64,000 nt of DNA from contig OZ245783.1 of the NCBI GenBank assembly GCA_965227875.1, positions 992,001-1,056,000 of the forward strand, written 5' to 3'. The translations under genes were made by a program, and so were the position numbers. Source of the DNA: G965227875 sp965227875. Its GTDB lineage: Bacteria; Pseudomonadota; Alphaproteobacteria; Rhizobiales; JAJFHC01. Below, in pieces: positions 1 to 8,853 of this stretch (position 1 is the stretch's first letter; each line of letters opens with the position of its first letter). The notes under the pieces are model-generated. The model was given only the letters and a program-made list of their open reading frames with translations. It searched no databases and was not told the origin of the DNA.

Positions 1-872
1 CCCAGACCGAGGAAACCTTCGATCCCGACGGCCAGGTCGTGCGCTCGACCCAGACCCGCGAGGAAACCGCCAACGCACGTGACGGCGGCGCGGGCGGCGG
101 CGTCACCGTTGGCAACGAACTCCCCGGCGCCGGCGCCAACAATGGCGGTGGCCGCGCCACCTCCGAGGCGTCCAACAAGACCGAGGAGATCGTCAACTAC
201 GAGATCTCCAAGACCACCAAGCAGGAGGTCATGGAAGCCGGCCGGGTGAAGCGCCTGTCCGTCGCGGTTCTCGTCGACGGCACCTACGAGAAGGACGCGG
301 CAGGCACCGTCGCCTACGTGCCGCGGCCCAAGGAACAGCTCGACCAGATCGCCACGCTCGTCCGCTCCGCCATCGGCTTCGACCAGGCCCGCGGCGACGT
401 CGTCGAGGTCGTCAATCTGCAGTTCGCCCCGCTCGCCGCTCCCGAGGACCTCGCCGATGCGGAGGCGTCGCTCTTCGACTTCACCCAGGAAGACTATTTC
501 TACATGGCCGAATTGGCCGTGCTGCTGATCATCTCCATCCTCGTCCTGCTCCTGGTCGTGCGTCCGCTCGTGCGCCGCATCGTCACGCCGGAGGACAACA
601 ACGCCCTCGACGTGGCCCAGATCGCGACCAGCGTGACAGAGGGCAACGAATCCGGCGAACCGATGACAGAGGAAGAGCGCGCGGCCAAGGACAGGGCCGA
701 TGCGGCCGCCCTCCCCAAACCGGAGAGTGAAGCCTCCACCCTTATCGAATACGCACAGATGGTCGGTGAAGCCCAGGGCCACACCATCCGCAAGGTCGCG
801 GACCTGGTGAGACAGAATCCTGACGAGGCGGTCTCGATCATCCGTCAGTGGATCAATGACGAGGCGGCATGA
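1..872 (+). CDS. fliF: Flagellar MS-ring protein FliF, C-terminal part (5' end outside window)
   Basis: FliF builds the MS ring in the inner membrane, the base for the switch and the export gate. The reading frame is open from the left edge (first full codon at base 3), so the N-terminal membrane segment and most ring-building motifs are missing. Visible parts are the end of the periplasmic region, including QTEETFDPDGQVV and a Gly/Asn-rich stretch typical of the FliF beta-collar, then a hydrophobic segment (AVLLIISILVLLLVV) about 120 residues from the end. A cytoplasmic tail of roughly 95 residues follows, ending in the helical FliG-binding region (VSIIRQWINDEAA). The stop overlaps the fliG start as ATGA, so the two are translationally coupled. 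Identity is secure; only the length is unknown. Confidence 0.96.
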   Translation, partial: QTEETFDPDGQVVRSTQTREETANARDGGAGGGVTVGNELPGAGANNGGGRATSEASNKTEEIVNYEISKTTKQEVMEAGRVKRLSVAVLVDGTYEKDAAGTVAYVPRPKEQLDQIATLVRSAIGFDQARGDVVEVVNLQFAPLAAPEDLADAEASLFDFTQEDYFYMAELAVLLIISILVLLLVVRPLVRRIVTPEDNNALDVAQIATSVTEGNESGEPMTEEERAAKDRADAAALPKPESEASTLIEYAQMVGEAQGHTIRKVADLVRQNPDEAVSIIRQWINDEAA

Positions 873-1927
873 ACGCGATCGAAAAAGCCTTGTCTGAATC
901 CCTTTCCGTGAACGAGAAGGTCACGGACATCTCGCAGGTTTCCGGCGCGCAGCGCGCTGCGATCCTGCTGATGACGCTCGGGTCAGACAACGGGGCGCTC
1001 ATCTGGGAGGTTCTCGACGAGGAAGAGGTCAAGCAGATCTCGGTCGCCATGGCGCGCCTGGGCGAGGTCGACCCCGGCGTCGTGGAGAAGCTTCTCGTCG
1101 ATTTCGCCACCCAGCTGTCGGCCAGCGGCGCGCTGCTCGGCAACCTGAGTTCCACGGAACGCCTGCTCGCCCAGTTCCTGCCGCCGGACAAGGTCAACGC
1201 GGTGATGGAGGAGATTCGCGGGCCGGCCGGGCGCAACATGTGGGAGAAGCTCTCCAACGTGCAGGAGTCGATCCTCGCCACCTACCTCAAGAACGAATAC
1301 CCCCAGACGGTCGCCGTGGTCCTGTCCAAGATCAAGCCGGACCACGCGGCGGCCGTTCTCGGCATTTTCCCCGAGGATTTCGCGCTCGAGGTCGTGGACC
1401 GCATGCTCTCCATGGAGTCGATCCAGAAGGAGGTGCTCGACAAGGTCGAACAGACCCTGCGCACCGAGTTCATGTCGAACCTCGCCAAGACGCGTCGTCG
1501 CGACTCCCACGAGATGATGGCCGAGATATTCAACAATTTCGACCGCCACACCGAGGGCCGTTTCATGACGGCGCTCGAAGAGGGCAACCGGGACGCGGCC
1601 GAACGCATCAAGGCGCTGATGTTCACGTTCGAGGATCTCAGCAAGCTCGACGCGCCGGCGATCCAGACCCTCCTGCGGCACGTGGAGAAAGACAAGCTCG
1701 CCCTGTCGATGAAGGGCGCGACCGATGCCTTGCGGGACCTGTTCTTTTCCAACATGTCCGAGCGCGCCGGCAAGCTGCTGCGCCAGGACATGGAGGTTCT
1801 CGGTCCCGTCCGCCTCAAGGACGTGGACGAGGCCCAGATGGCGATGGTGAACACCGCCAAGGATCTCGCCGCGCGCGGCGAGATCGTGATCAACAAGTCC
1901 CGTGGCGAAGACGAACTGATTTACTGA
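869..1927 (+). CDS. fliG: Flagellar motor switch protein FliG
   Basis: FliG sits on the cytoplasmic face of the MS ring, binds FliF and FliM, and carries the charged torque-generating surface that meets MotA. The 352-residue product has normal family length. It starts with a short extension, then the N-terminal domain (AAILLMTLG, about residues 31-39), the middle domain with the FliM-binding EHPQ-like patch (here NEYPQTVAVVLS), and the C-terminal domain with charged helix residues around KLDAPAIQTLLRHVEKD. Its ATG overlaps the fliF stop and a FliH-type gene follows after 12 bases, as in the Caulobacter fliF operon. Nothing looks degraded. Confidence 0.97.
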   Translation: MNAIEKALSESLSVNEKVTDISQVSGAQRAAILLMTLGSDNGALIWEVLDEEEVKQISVAMARLGEVDPGVVEKLLVDFATQLSASGALLGNLSSTERLLAQFLPPDKVNAVMEEIRGPAGRNMWEKLSNVQESILATYLKNEYPQTVAVVLSKIKPDHAAAVLGIFPEDFALEVVDRMLSMESIQKEVLDKVEQTLRTEFMSNLAKTRRRDSHEMMAEIFNNFDRHTEGRFMTALEEGNRDAAERIKALMFTFEDLSKLDAPAIQTLLRHVEKDKLALSMKGATDALRDLFFSNMSERAGKLLRQDMEVLGPVRLKDVDEAQMAMVNTAKDLAARGEIVINKSRGEDELIY

Positions 1928-1939
1928 CGGCGATAGAGC

Positions 1940-2611
1940 ATGGAGACCCGGCAGATGGCCGAACCGGCCAAATTCAATTTCGAACTCGATTTCCAGCCCG
2001 ACGGAAACGGTCTGGCCTCCATGCCGCGCGCCTATCGCGAGGAGGATCTCGACGCGGCCCGGTCCGAGGGCCACGCGGCGGGCTACACCGCCGGTCAGGG
2101 CGACGCCGCGGTTCGCACGGAGCAGGAAATCAAGGCGGTGCTGGAAAACGTCGCGACGAGCTGCCGGACCATCCTCGACACCCTCGACGCCGAAACCGAC
2201 CGTCTCCGCCGCGAAGCGGCCGACCTCGCGCTGACGGTGGCCGGCAAGCTGACCCATGCCCTCATGGCGCGCGAGCCGCTCGTCGAGATCGAGGCGCTGC
2301 TGGACGAAGCGCTGTCCCATCTGTCGGGCGCGCCGCGGGTCACCATTCTGGTGAACGACCTGTGGATCGACCGCATCGAACCCCGGCTGGCCGAGATCGC
2401 CGCCGCAAAGGGCTTCGAAGGCCGCATGGTGGTTCTCGGGTCTCCCGAGGTTTCCCTCGTCGACTGCCGGATCGAATGGCAGGGCGGCGGCCTCGCCCGC
2501 GACTCCCGCGCGATGCATCGCGAGATCAAGGAAATCGTGGAACGTCACTTCCCCATCGAAAGGGACGGCGACGACGTTCCCGAGTTCGAAACGGAAGGTG
2601 AAGTGCAATGA
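1940..2611 (+). CDS. flbE: FliH/FlbE-type flagellar export ATPase regulator
   Basis: FliH-type proteins dimerise, hold the FliI ATPase in check and dock it at the export gate. This one is 223 residues, with an N-terminal FNFELDF-type segment, a central helical stretch (about residues 70-110) and a C-terminal domain resembling FliH/V-ATPase subunit E. Sequence conservation in the family is weak, so the call rests strongly on position: in Caulobacter the gene between fliG and fliN is flbE, a fliH homologue. The first ATG has a poor ribosome site. An in-frame ATG at 1955 (MAEPAKF) has GGAG about nine bases upstream and may be the true start. The stop overlaps an ATG at 2608 that opens a 21-codon frame before fliN. 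Confidence 0.82.
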   Translation: METRQMAEPAKFNFELDFQPDGNGLASMPRAYREEDLDAARSEGHAAGYTAGQGDAAVRTEQEIKAVLENVATSCRTILDTLDAETDRLRREAADLALTVAGKLTHALMAREPLVEIEALLDEALSHLSGAPRVTILVNDLWIDRIEPRLAEIAAAKGFEGRMVVLGSPEVSLVDCRIEWQGGGLARDSRAMHREIKEIVERHFPIERDGDDVPEFETEGEVQ

Positions 2612-2673
2612 CGCAGACGGAACCGCTTGCGTCGGATTTTGGATCAGGTCCGGAAAGACAGCCTCATGAGTAG
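2608..2673 (+). other. 21-codon minicistron bridging fliH and fliN
   Basis: An ATG overlaps the stop of the fliH-type gene (ATGA). It opens a 21-codon frame in a different phase from fliN and ends at a TAG five bases inside fliN. Ribosomes finishing the upstream gene could re-initiate here and stop beside the fliN start, coupling fliN translation. No protein function is suggested by the peptide. It may be chance, or it may be a degraded N-terminus of fliN left by an old frameshift. Confidence 0.25.
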
Positions 2674-3028
2674 CGACGACATCGATCTCACGGAATTCGA
2701 CAGGAACGGCAACGACGCGCCGGCGCCCGCGGAATCCGCACCCGATGACGGGGCGGACGACGGCCAGGATAGCCCCACGACGGCGGCCGATCTCGAAGCG
2801 GTTTTCGACGTCCCCGTCAATATTTCCGCCGTTCTCGGCCGTACGCACATGGAAGTGTCGGACCTGCTCAAGCTCAAGAGCGGCAACGTGGTGGAACTGG
2901 ACCGCAAGGTCGGCGAGGCCATCGACATCTTCGTCAACAACCGCCTCGTCGCGCGCGGCGAGGTCGTGATGGTCGAGAACCGGCTGGGCGTGACCATGAC
3001 TGAAATCATCAAGGGCGACGCCGGTTAG
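2666..3028 (+). CDS. fliN: Flagellar motor switch protein FliN
   Basis: FliN forms the lower C-ring with FliM and helps dock FliH at the export apparatus. The product is 120 residues: an acidic N-terminal tail of about 45 residues, then a SpoA/surface-antigen domain (VPVNISAVLGRTHMEVSDLL, then VVELDRKVGEAIDIFVNNRL and ARGEVVMVENRLGVTMTEII), which is diagnostic. The ATG at 2666 was chosen because GGAAAG lies about ten bases upstream and it removes a poorly supported TTG extension beginning at 2627. It is the fourth gene of the operon, followed by flbD after a 60-base gap. Confidence 0.95.
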   Translation: MSSDDIDLTEFDRNGNDAPAPAESAPDDGADDGQDSPTTAADLEAVFDVPVNISAVLGRTHMEVSDLLKLKSGNVVELDRKVGEAIDIFVNNRLVARGEVVMVENRLGVTMTEIIKGDAG

Positions 3029-3088
3029 GCGTCCCCGCCCCCGGACAGGCTCCGGCGGGCGCAACAACGGGACCTGGAGTAAGACGAC

Positions 3089-4462
<1,374 letters not shown>

Positions 4463-4506
4463 CCGACACTCCAACGTGCGAAACGGCAAAACGGTGAGTT
4501 CAGGAC

Positions 4507-6645
4507 ATGAGTGACACGGCAGGTGCCGAAGCCTCTCCGGCGATGGCCGCTCCGGGCGCCCAGGCGCAGGCCTCCGGCGTCGTCACGTCGGTGTTTGCCG
4601 CACTGAGACGCCCCGACCTCGGTCTCGCCTTCGGCGTGATGGTCATCCTCGTGGTGCTCATCATCCCGATGCCCGCCATGCTGCTCGACCTGCTGCTGGC
4701 GATCTCCATCACCTTTTCCGTGCTGATCCTGATGACCGGCCTGTTCATCCACAAGCCGCTCGAATTCAGCGCCTTCCCGACGATCCTGCTGATCACCACC
4801 ATGCTGCGCCTGTCGCTCAACATGGCCTCGACGCGCCTCATCCTCACCGACGGGCACGAGGGTACGGCCGCCGCGGGGCGCGTGATCGAGGCCTTCGGCA
4901 ATTTCGTGATGCAGGGAAACTTCGTGATCGGGATCATCGTCTTCGCGATCCTGGTCATCGTCAATTTCGTCGTCATCACCAAGGGTTCGGGGCGTATCGC
5001 GGAGGTCGCCGCACGGTTCACCCTGGACGCCATGCCCGGCAAGCAGATGGCCATCGACGCGGACCTTTCCGCCGGCCTCATCGACGAGAACGAGGCGCGC
5101 AGGCGCCGCAGCGAACTGGAGGACGAGTCCTCCTTCTTCGGCGCCATGGACGGTGCGTCCAAGTTCGTGCGCGGCGACGCGGTCGCCGGCCTGCTGATCA
5201 CCTTCATCAACATCATCGGCGGCGTGATCATCGGCATGGCCCAGAAGGACATGTCGCTGGTCGAGGCCGGGCAGACCTACACGCTCCTGACCATCGGCGA
5301 CGGCCTGGTCAGCCAGATCCCCGCGCTCATCGTCTCCACCGCCGCCGGCCTGCTCGTCTCCAAGGCCGGTGTCGACGGCGCTGCGGAAAAGGCACTGTTC
5401 GGCCAGCTCTCCGAATACCCGAAGGCGCTCGGCATGTCGTCCTTCGTCATGGCCGCCATGTCCGTCCTGCCGGGCATTCCGATGCTGCCCTTCCTCGCTC
5501 TTGCCGGGGCGGCGGGCGCCATCGCCTGGAAAGCCGGCAAGGCGCGCGACAAGCGCGTCGTGGAGGAAGCCGTGCAGCAGGCCGCCTCCCAGGCGGAAGA
5601 GGCGCCCAAGGAGGAACCGATCTCGACCGCGCTTCGCATGGACGACCTGCGCATCGAGGTCGGCTACGGCCTCCTGCCCATGATCAACAACAATGACGAG
5701 GACCGCCTGACCGACCAGATCAAGGCCCTGCGCCGGCAGTTCGCCAGCGACATGGGCTTCGTCATGCCGTCCGTGCGCATTCTCGACAACGTCCAGATCC
5801 CGCCCAACCAGTACATCATCAAGGTCAAGGAGGTGGACGCCGGCGAGGGAGAACTGCACGCCGATCAGTTCATGGTCATGAACCCGTCCGGCGAGAAGAT
5901 CGACCTGCCCGGCACCCATACGATCGAGCCCACATTCGGCCTGCCCGCCACGTGGGTCGACGCCTCGCTGCGCGACGAGGCCCAGTTCAAGGGCTACACG
6001 GTCGTCGATCCCGCCACAGTCCTCTCGACCCACCTCACCGAGATCCTGAAGTCCAACATGGCCGAGCTCCTGTCCTATGCCGAGGTCCAGAAGCTTCTCG
6101 ACGAACTGCCCGACCGCAACCGCAAGCTCATCGACGACATCGTGCCCGCACAGATCAACACCAGCGGCATCCAGCGCGTGCTGCAGACCCTGCTTGGCGA
6201 GCGCATCTCGATCCGCGACCTGCCCACCATCCTCGAAGGCATCGCCGAGGCGACGGGCTTCACCCAGAATGTCAGCGCCATCACCGAACATGTGCGCACC
6301 CGGCTCGCGCGCCAGATCTGCGCGGCCAATCGCGGACCCGCCGGATATGTCGCCATGCTGCCGCTCTCGCCGAAGTGGGAGCAGGCCTTCGCCGACGCCA
6401 TTGTCGGTCAGGGCGACGACCGTCAGCTCGCCATGGCGCCGAGCGAACTGCAGGAGTTCATCAAGGCCGTCCGCGAGGGTTTCGAGGCCGCGGCCCGCGA
6501 GGGCGAGCTTCCCGTCCTCCTGACGAGCCCTGGCATCCGTCCCTTCGTGCGCTCCATCGTGGAACGCTTCCGCAGCCAGACCGTGGTGCTGTCCCAGAAC
6601 GAGATTCACCCGCAGGCCAAGCTCAAGACCGTCGGCCAGATCTGA
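4507..6645 (+). CDS. flhA: Flagellar export gate protein FlhA
   Basis: FlhA is the large inner-membrane subunit of the flagellar type III export gate; its cytoplasmic ring receives chaperone-substrate complexes. The 712 residues match family length. The N-terminal half holds about eight membrane segments, starting near residue 37 (LGLAFGVMVILVVLIIPMP). The conserved FHIPEP cytoplasmic loop region follows (RIAEVAARFTLDAMPGKQMA ... DLSAGLIDENEARRRR), and the C-terminal 350 residues are soluble (LRIEVGYGLLPMI ... DLPTILEGIAEA). The gene ends the operon that begins at fliF. Downstream lie an inverted repeat and a sigma-54 promoter for the next gene, so the operon probably ends here. Confidence 0.97.
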   Translation: MSDTAGAEASPAMAAPGAQAQASGVVTSVFAALRRPDLGLAFGVMVILVVLIIPMPAMLLDLLLAISITFSVLILMTGLFIHKPLEFSAFPTILLITTMLRLSLNMASTRLILTDGHEGTAAAGRVIEAFGNFVMQGNFVIGIIVFAILVIVNFVVITKGSGRIAEVAARFTLDAMPGKQMAIDADLSAGLIDENEARRRRSELEDESSFFGAMDGASKFVRGDAVAGLLITFINIIGGVIIGMAQKDMSLVEAGQTYTLLTIGDGLVSQIPALIVSTAAGLLVSKAGVDGAAEKALFGQLSEYPKALGMSSFVMAAMSVLPGIPMLPFLALAGAAGAIAWKAGKARDKRVVEEAVQQAASQAEEAPKEEPISTALRMDDLRIEVGYGLLPMINNNDEDRLTDQIKALRRQFASDMGFVMPSVRILDNVQIPPNQYIIKVKEVDAGEGELHADQFMVMNPSGEKIDLPGTHTIEPTFGLPATWVDASLRDEAQFKGYTVVDPATVLSTHLTEILKSNMAELLSYAEVQKLLDELPDRNRKLIDDIVPAQINTSGIQRVLQTLLGERISIRDLPTILEGIAEATGFTQNVSAITEHVRTRLARQICAANRGPAGYVAMLPLSPKWEQAFADAIVGQGDDRQLAMAPSELQEFIKAVREGFEAAAREGELPVLLTSPGIRPFVRSIVERFRSQTVVLSQNEIHPQAKLKTVGQI

Positions 6646-6670
6646 CGACGTTCCGGTCGTGGAAGCCCGG

Positions 6671-6692
6671 TTTCCCGCCTGCTAACGGGAAA
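6671..6692. promoter_or_regulatory. Perfect 7-bp inverted repeat upstream of a sigma-54 promoter
   Basis: TTTCCCG and CGGGAAA are separated by eight bases and end 13 bases before the -24 element of the promoter that follows. No T-run follows the right arm, so it is a poor intrinsic terminator for flhA. Its place suggests a protein site, possibly for FlbD, or a weak RNA hairpin at the end of the flhA message. The assignment to FlbD is inference from position. Confidence 0.45.
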
Positions 6693-6703
6693 TTGAGGAA
6701 TTT

Positions 6704-6720
6704 CTGGCACTCCTCTTGCA
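6704..6720 (+). promoter_or_regulatory. Sigma-54 (RpoN) promoter for the JmjC-type gene
   Basis: The sequence CTGGCACTCCTCTTGCA matches the RpoN consensus TGGCAC-N5-TTGCA. The invariant GG (6706-6707) and GC (6718-6719) are exactly ten bases apart. Transcription should start near 6731, leaving a leader of about 55 bases before the ATG at 6787, which has GGAGG upstream. Because flbD, a sigma-54 activator, lies two genes upstream, this gene probably belongs to the late flagellar regulon. Confidence 0.8.
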
Positions 6721-6786
6721 CGCGCAGAAAAACAGAAGACAAAGCGCGAAAAGCGGATGCGTCAGACACCGGAGGTACATTGAGTC

Positions 6787-7743
6787 ATGGACATGAAGAA
6801 GTGGCTGGAACTCGACGATCGCCAGGCCGAACGGTTCGGTGATCACGAAATCTCATGCAAGCACAACTTCGCTGACAGCGGACTGTTTACCGACGAGAAG
6901 ATCGCCAGGCTGATCGAGTCCTATCCCCGCGAGCACTACAACATCAACACCATGAACCGTGAGGGCGAACAGCGTTTCTGGCGCGACGGCGAGATCGGGA
7001 ACGTGCCCGGAGAGCAGGTGCTCGATGCGATTCGCAACGGCCAGATCTGGCTGAGTCTCCATCACATCGAGAAGAACGTTCCCGAAATGGGAGCCATGGT
7101 GCGCGAAGCGTTCGAGCAGATCGCCGCGATGAAGCCGGGATACCGGACCTGGAAGCACAATACGAGCCTGCTGGTCTCCTCCCCGGGCGCCAAGGTGCAC
7201 TGCCATGCCGACGTTCCCATGATCGCCCTGTGGCACGTCCGCGGCCGCAAGCGGGTCTATCTCTGGGATCCCAAGGACACCCGCTTCCTTCCGGAACGCA
7301 AGATGGAAGGAATCGTGCTGCGCGAAACCGAGGAAGACGGACTCGACTACGAGGCCTCGTGGGACGAGCATGCCAATGTCTACGATCTGGAACCCGGCGA
7401 TCTGGTGGCGTGGCCGCTCAATGCGCCGCACAGGGTCGACAACCTCGACAGCCTGAACATGTCCCTGACGACGGAGTACCAGACCACGGAATCGCAGCGC
7501 AGCTACGGCGTGCACTACGCAAACGGTGTCCTCCGCCGCCGTTTCGGCATTGTCCCGAAATCCCGTGCGCTGACCGGGCCGGTCGCGCTGGCCAAGTGTG
7601 CCGGAGCCCTGGCCTACAAGAAGCTGAAGCTGCACAGGGCCCAGGAGTTCAAGTTCATTTCCACCTTCAGGGTAGATCCGACGGCCCCCGACGGCGTGCG
7701 TTTCCTGCCGCCGGAGGAACACAAGGAAATCAACCTCGCCTGA
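6787..7743 (+). CDS. JmjC/cupin-8-type putative Fe(II)/2-oxoglutarate-dependent hydroxylase
   Basis: The 318-residue product has the signature of the FIH/JmjC-like hydroxylase fold. The iron triad is H140-x-D142 (VHCHADVP) and H215 (APHRVDN). A basic residue at K155 (GRKRVYLWDP) lies 15 residues after the first histidine, the spacing of the 2-oxoglutarate-binding lysine in human FIH (H199, D201, K214, H279). The strand between is rich in aromatic residues, as in cupin-8 proteins. No signal peptide or membrane segment is present, so it should act in the cytoplasm. A sigma-54 promoter precedes it, and flagellar genes lie on both sides, so a role in modifying a flagellar or chemotaxis protein is a reasonable guess. 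The substrate cannot be read from the sequence. It converges with yajQ after 12 bases. Confidence 0.75.
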   Translation: MDMKKWLELDDRQAERFGDHEISCKHNFADSGLFTDEKIARLIESYPREHYNINTMNREGEQRFWRDGEIGNVPGEQVLDAIRNGQIWLSLHHIEKNVPEMGAMVREAFEQIAAMKPGYRTWKHNTSLLVSSPGAKVHCHADVPMIALWHVRGRKRVYLWDPKDTRFLPERKMEGIVLRETEEDGLDYEASWDEHANVYDLEPGDLVAWPLNAPHRVDNLDSLNMSLTTEYQTTESQRSYGVHYANGVLRRRFGIVPKSRALTGPVALAKCAGALAYKKLKLHRAQEFKFISTFRVDPTAPDGVRFLPPEEHKEINLA

Positions 7744-7755
7744 GGCCGCAAGACC

Positions 7756-8241
7756 TCAGTCGCGGAAATTGATGAACTGGAGGGGCTGGTCGATATCCAG
7801 CCCCTTCACCGCTTGGATGGCGGCCTGGAGGTCGTCGCGCTTTTTCCCCGTCACCCGCAATTCATCGCCCTGGATGGCCACCTGCACCTTGAGCTTGGTT
7901 GCCTTGACGTCCTTGACGATGCGTTTCGCGAGTTCCTTGTCGATCCCCTCACGAATGAAGATCTGCTGGCGCACCGACTGGCCGGCCGCCTTTTCCGGGG
8001 TCTTGTAGTCCAGGACGCCCACCTCGATCTTCCGGCGGGCCAGATGCCCCTGCAGGAGTTCGTGCATCTGCTTCAGCTTCAGATCATCGTCCGCATGCAC
8101 GGTCAGCACGCTTTCCGCACGTTCGATCGTGCAGTTGGATCCCTTGAAATCGTAACGCTGCCCGAGTTCGCGCTGCATGTTGTTGAGCGCATTGTCGACC
8201 TCGGCGAGGTCGGTCTGCGAAACGATGTCGAATGAGGGCAT
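7756..8241 (-). CDS. yajQ: YajQ family nucleotide-binding protein
   Basis: YajQ/UPF0234 proteins are small two-domain cytoplasmic proteins. Some members bind cyclic di-GMP and modulate transcription, and others bind tRNA or GTP in vitro. The 161 residues include the conserved start MPSFDIVSQTDLAEVDNALNN, the motif QRYDFKGS, and the C-terminal GKKRDDLQAAI and QPLQFINFRD. The ATG at 8241 was chosen because this MPSFD start is the universal one in the family; the upstream extension has no family resemblance. It is transcribed towards the JmjC gene and lies downstream of fliIJ, separated by a terminator. Confidence 0.93.
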   Translation of the reverse strand: MPSFDIVSQTDLAEVDNALNNMQRELGQRYDFKGSNCTIERAESVLTVHADDDLKLKQMHELLQGHLARRKIEVGVLDYKTPEKAAGQSVRQQIFIREGIDKELAKRIVKDVKATKLKVQVAIQGDELRVTGKKRDDLQAAIQAVKGLDIDQPLQFINFRD

Positions 8242-8358
8242 GGGCGAGGGTTCCGGTCGTTGTCGTCGGGGCGGTACGCCTGTGTGCACTCTCGCGGCGT
8301 ACCGGCGAACCGTTGCAAATGTGCACAATCATACCACCCGATCAAGAGCGGTTGTCCC

Positions 8359-8389
8359 AAAATGAAACGCCCCCGCTTTCGCGGAGGCG
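8359..8389 (-). terminator. Intrinsic terminator of the fliI-fliJ operon
   Basis: On the minus strand CGCCTCCGC-GAAA-GCGGGGGCG forms a nine-pair stem (one G-U) closed by a GAAA tetraloop and followed by TTTCATTTT. It lies about 40 bases past the fliJ stop and before yajQ, so it should end the fliI-fliJ transcript. Confidence 0.8.
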
Positions 8390-8430
8390 CATGGTGTCCG
8401 GACGGGACGCTCGGGCGTGTCTTGGAAGGT

Positions 8431-8853
8431 CTAGCTGACGGCCGCCGTACGGCGATGCATCTCGAGCGCGATGCCGTCGATTTCCGATCGTTCCTGTTCG
8501 TCGAGTTCGACGCGGCGGCGATCCTCTTCCTTTTCCTGCAGAAGCTCGAACTTCTTGAGCTCGGCGAAGGCCAGTTCAAGTTCTTCCTTGGCCTGCGACA
8601 GCTGGGTATCCAGTTCCTCTATGGATTTCAACAGGTTGTCGCGCCGCCCCTTGGCCGCCTTGGCGAAGGTCGGGTAGGCGAAATGGGTTACGTCCGTGAT
8701 GCCGGAGCGCTCCTGCTCGCTCATGATCTGCTGTTCGAGTTCGGCTTCCTTGCGGCGGAAGTCGGCAATCATGGTTTCTATGTCGGCCACCTGGCGACGC
8801 TTTTCGTCGACCTGGAACTTGTGGAGGCGAATCAGGGAATCGCGTGATTTCAT
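8431..8853 (-). CDS. fliJ: Flagellar export chaperone-like protein FliJ
   Basis: FliJ is the small coiled-coil stalk protein that inserts into the FliI hexamer and couples it to the FlhA gate. The 140 residues are nearly all helical, with heptad-rich Lys/Glu stretches and no Pro-rich or hydrophobic segment. The N-terminus KSRDSLIRLHKFQVDEKRRQ is typical for alphaproteobacterial FliJ. The ATG overlaps the fliI stop (ATGA), which supports the call because FliJ proteins share little sequence. A terminator follows. Confidence 0.88.
   Translation of the reverse strand: MKSRDSLIRLHKFQVDEKRRQVADIETMIADFRRKEAELEQQIMSEQERSGITDVTHFAYPTFAKAAKGRRDNLLKSIEELDTQLSQAKEELELAFAELKKFELLQEKEEDRRRVELDEQERSEIDGIALEMHRRTAAVS

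Noticed and set aside
7744..7755. Terminator between the JmjC gene and yajQ
   Set aside because: The gap is 12 bases with no palindrome or T-run, so none can be claimed.
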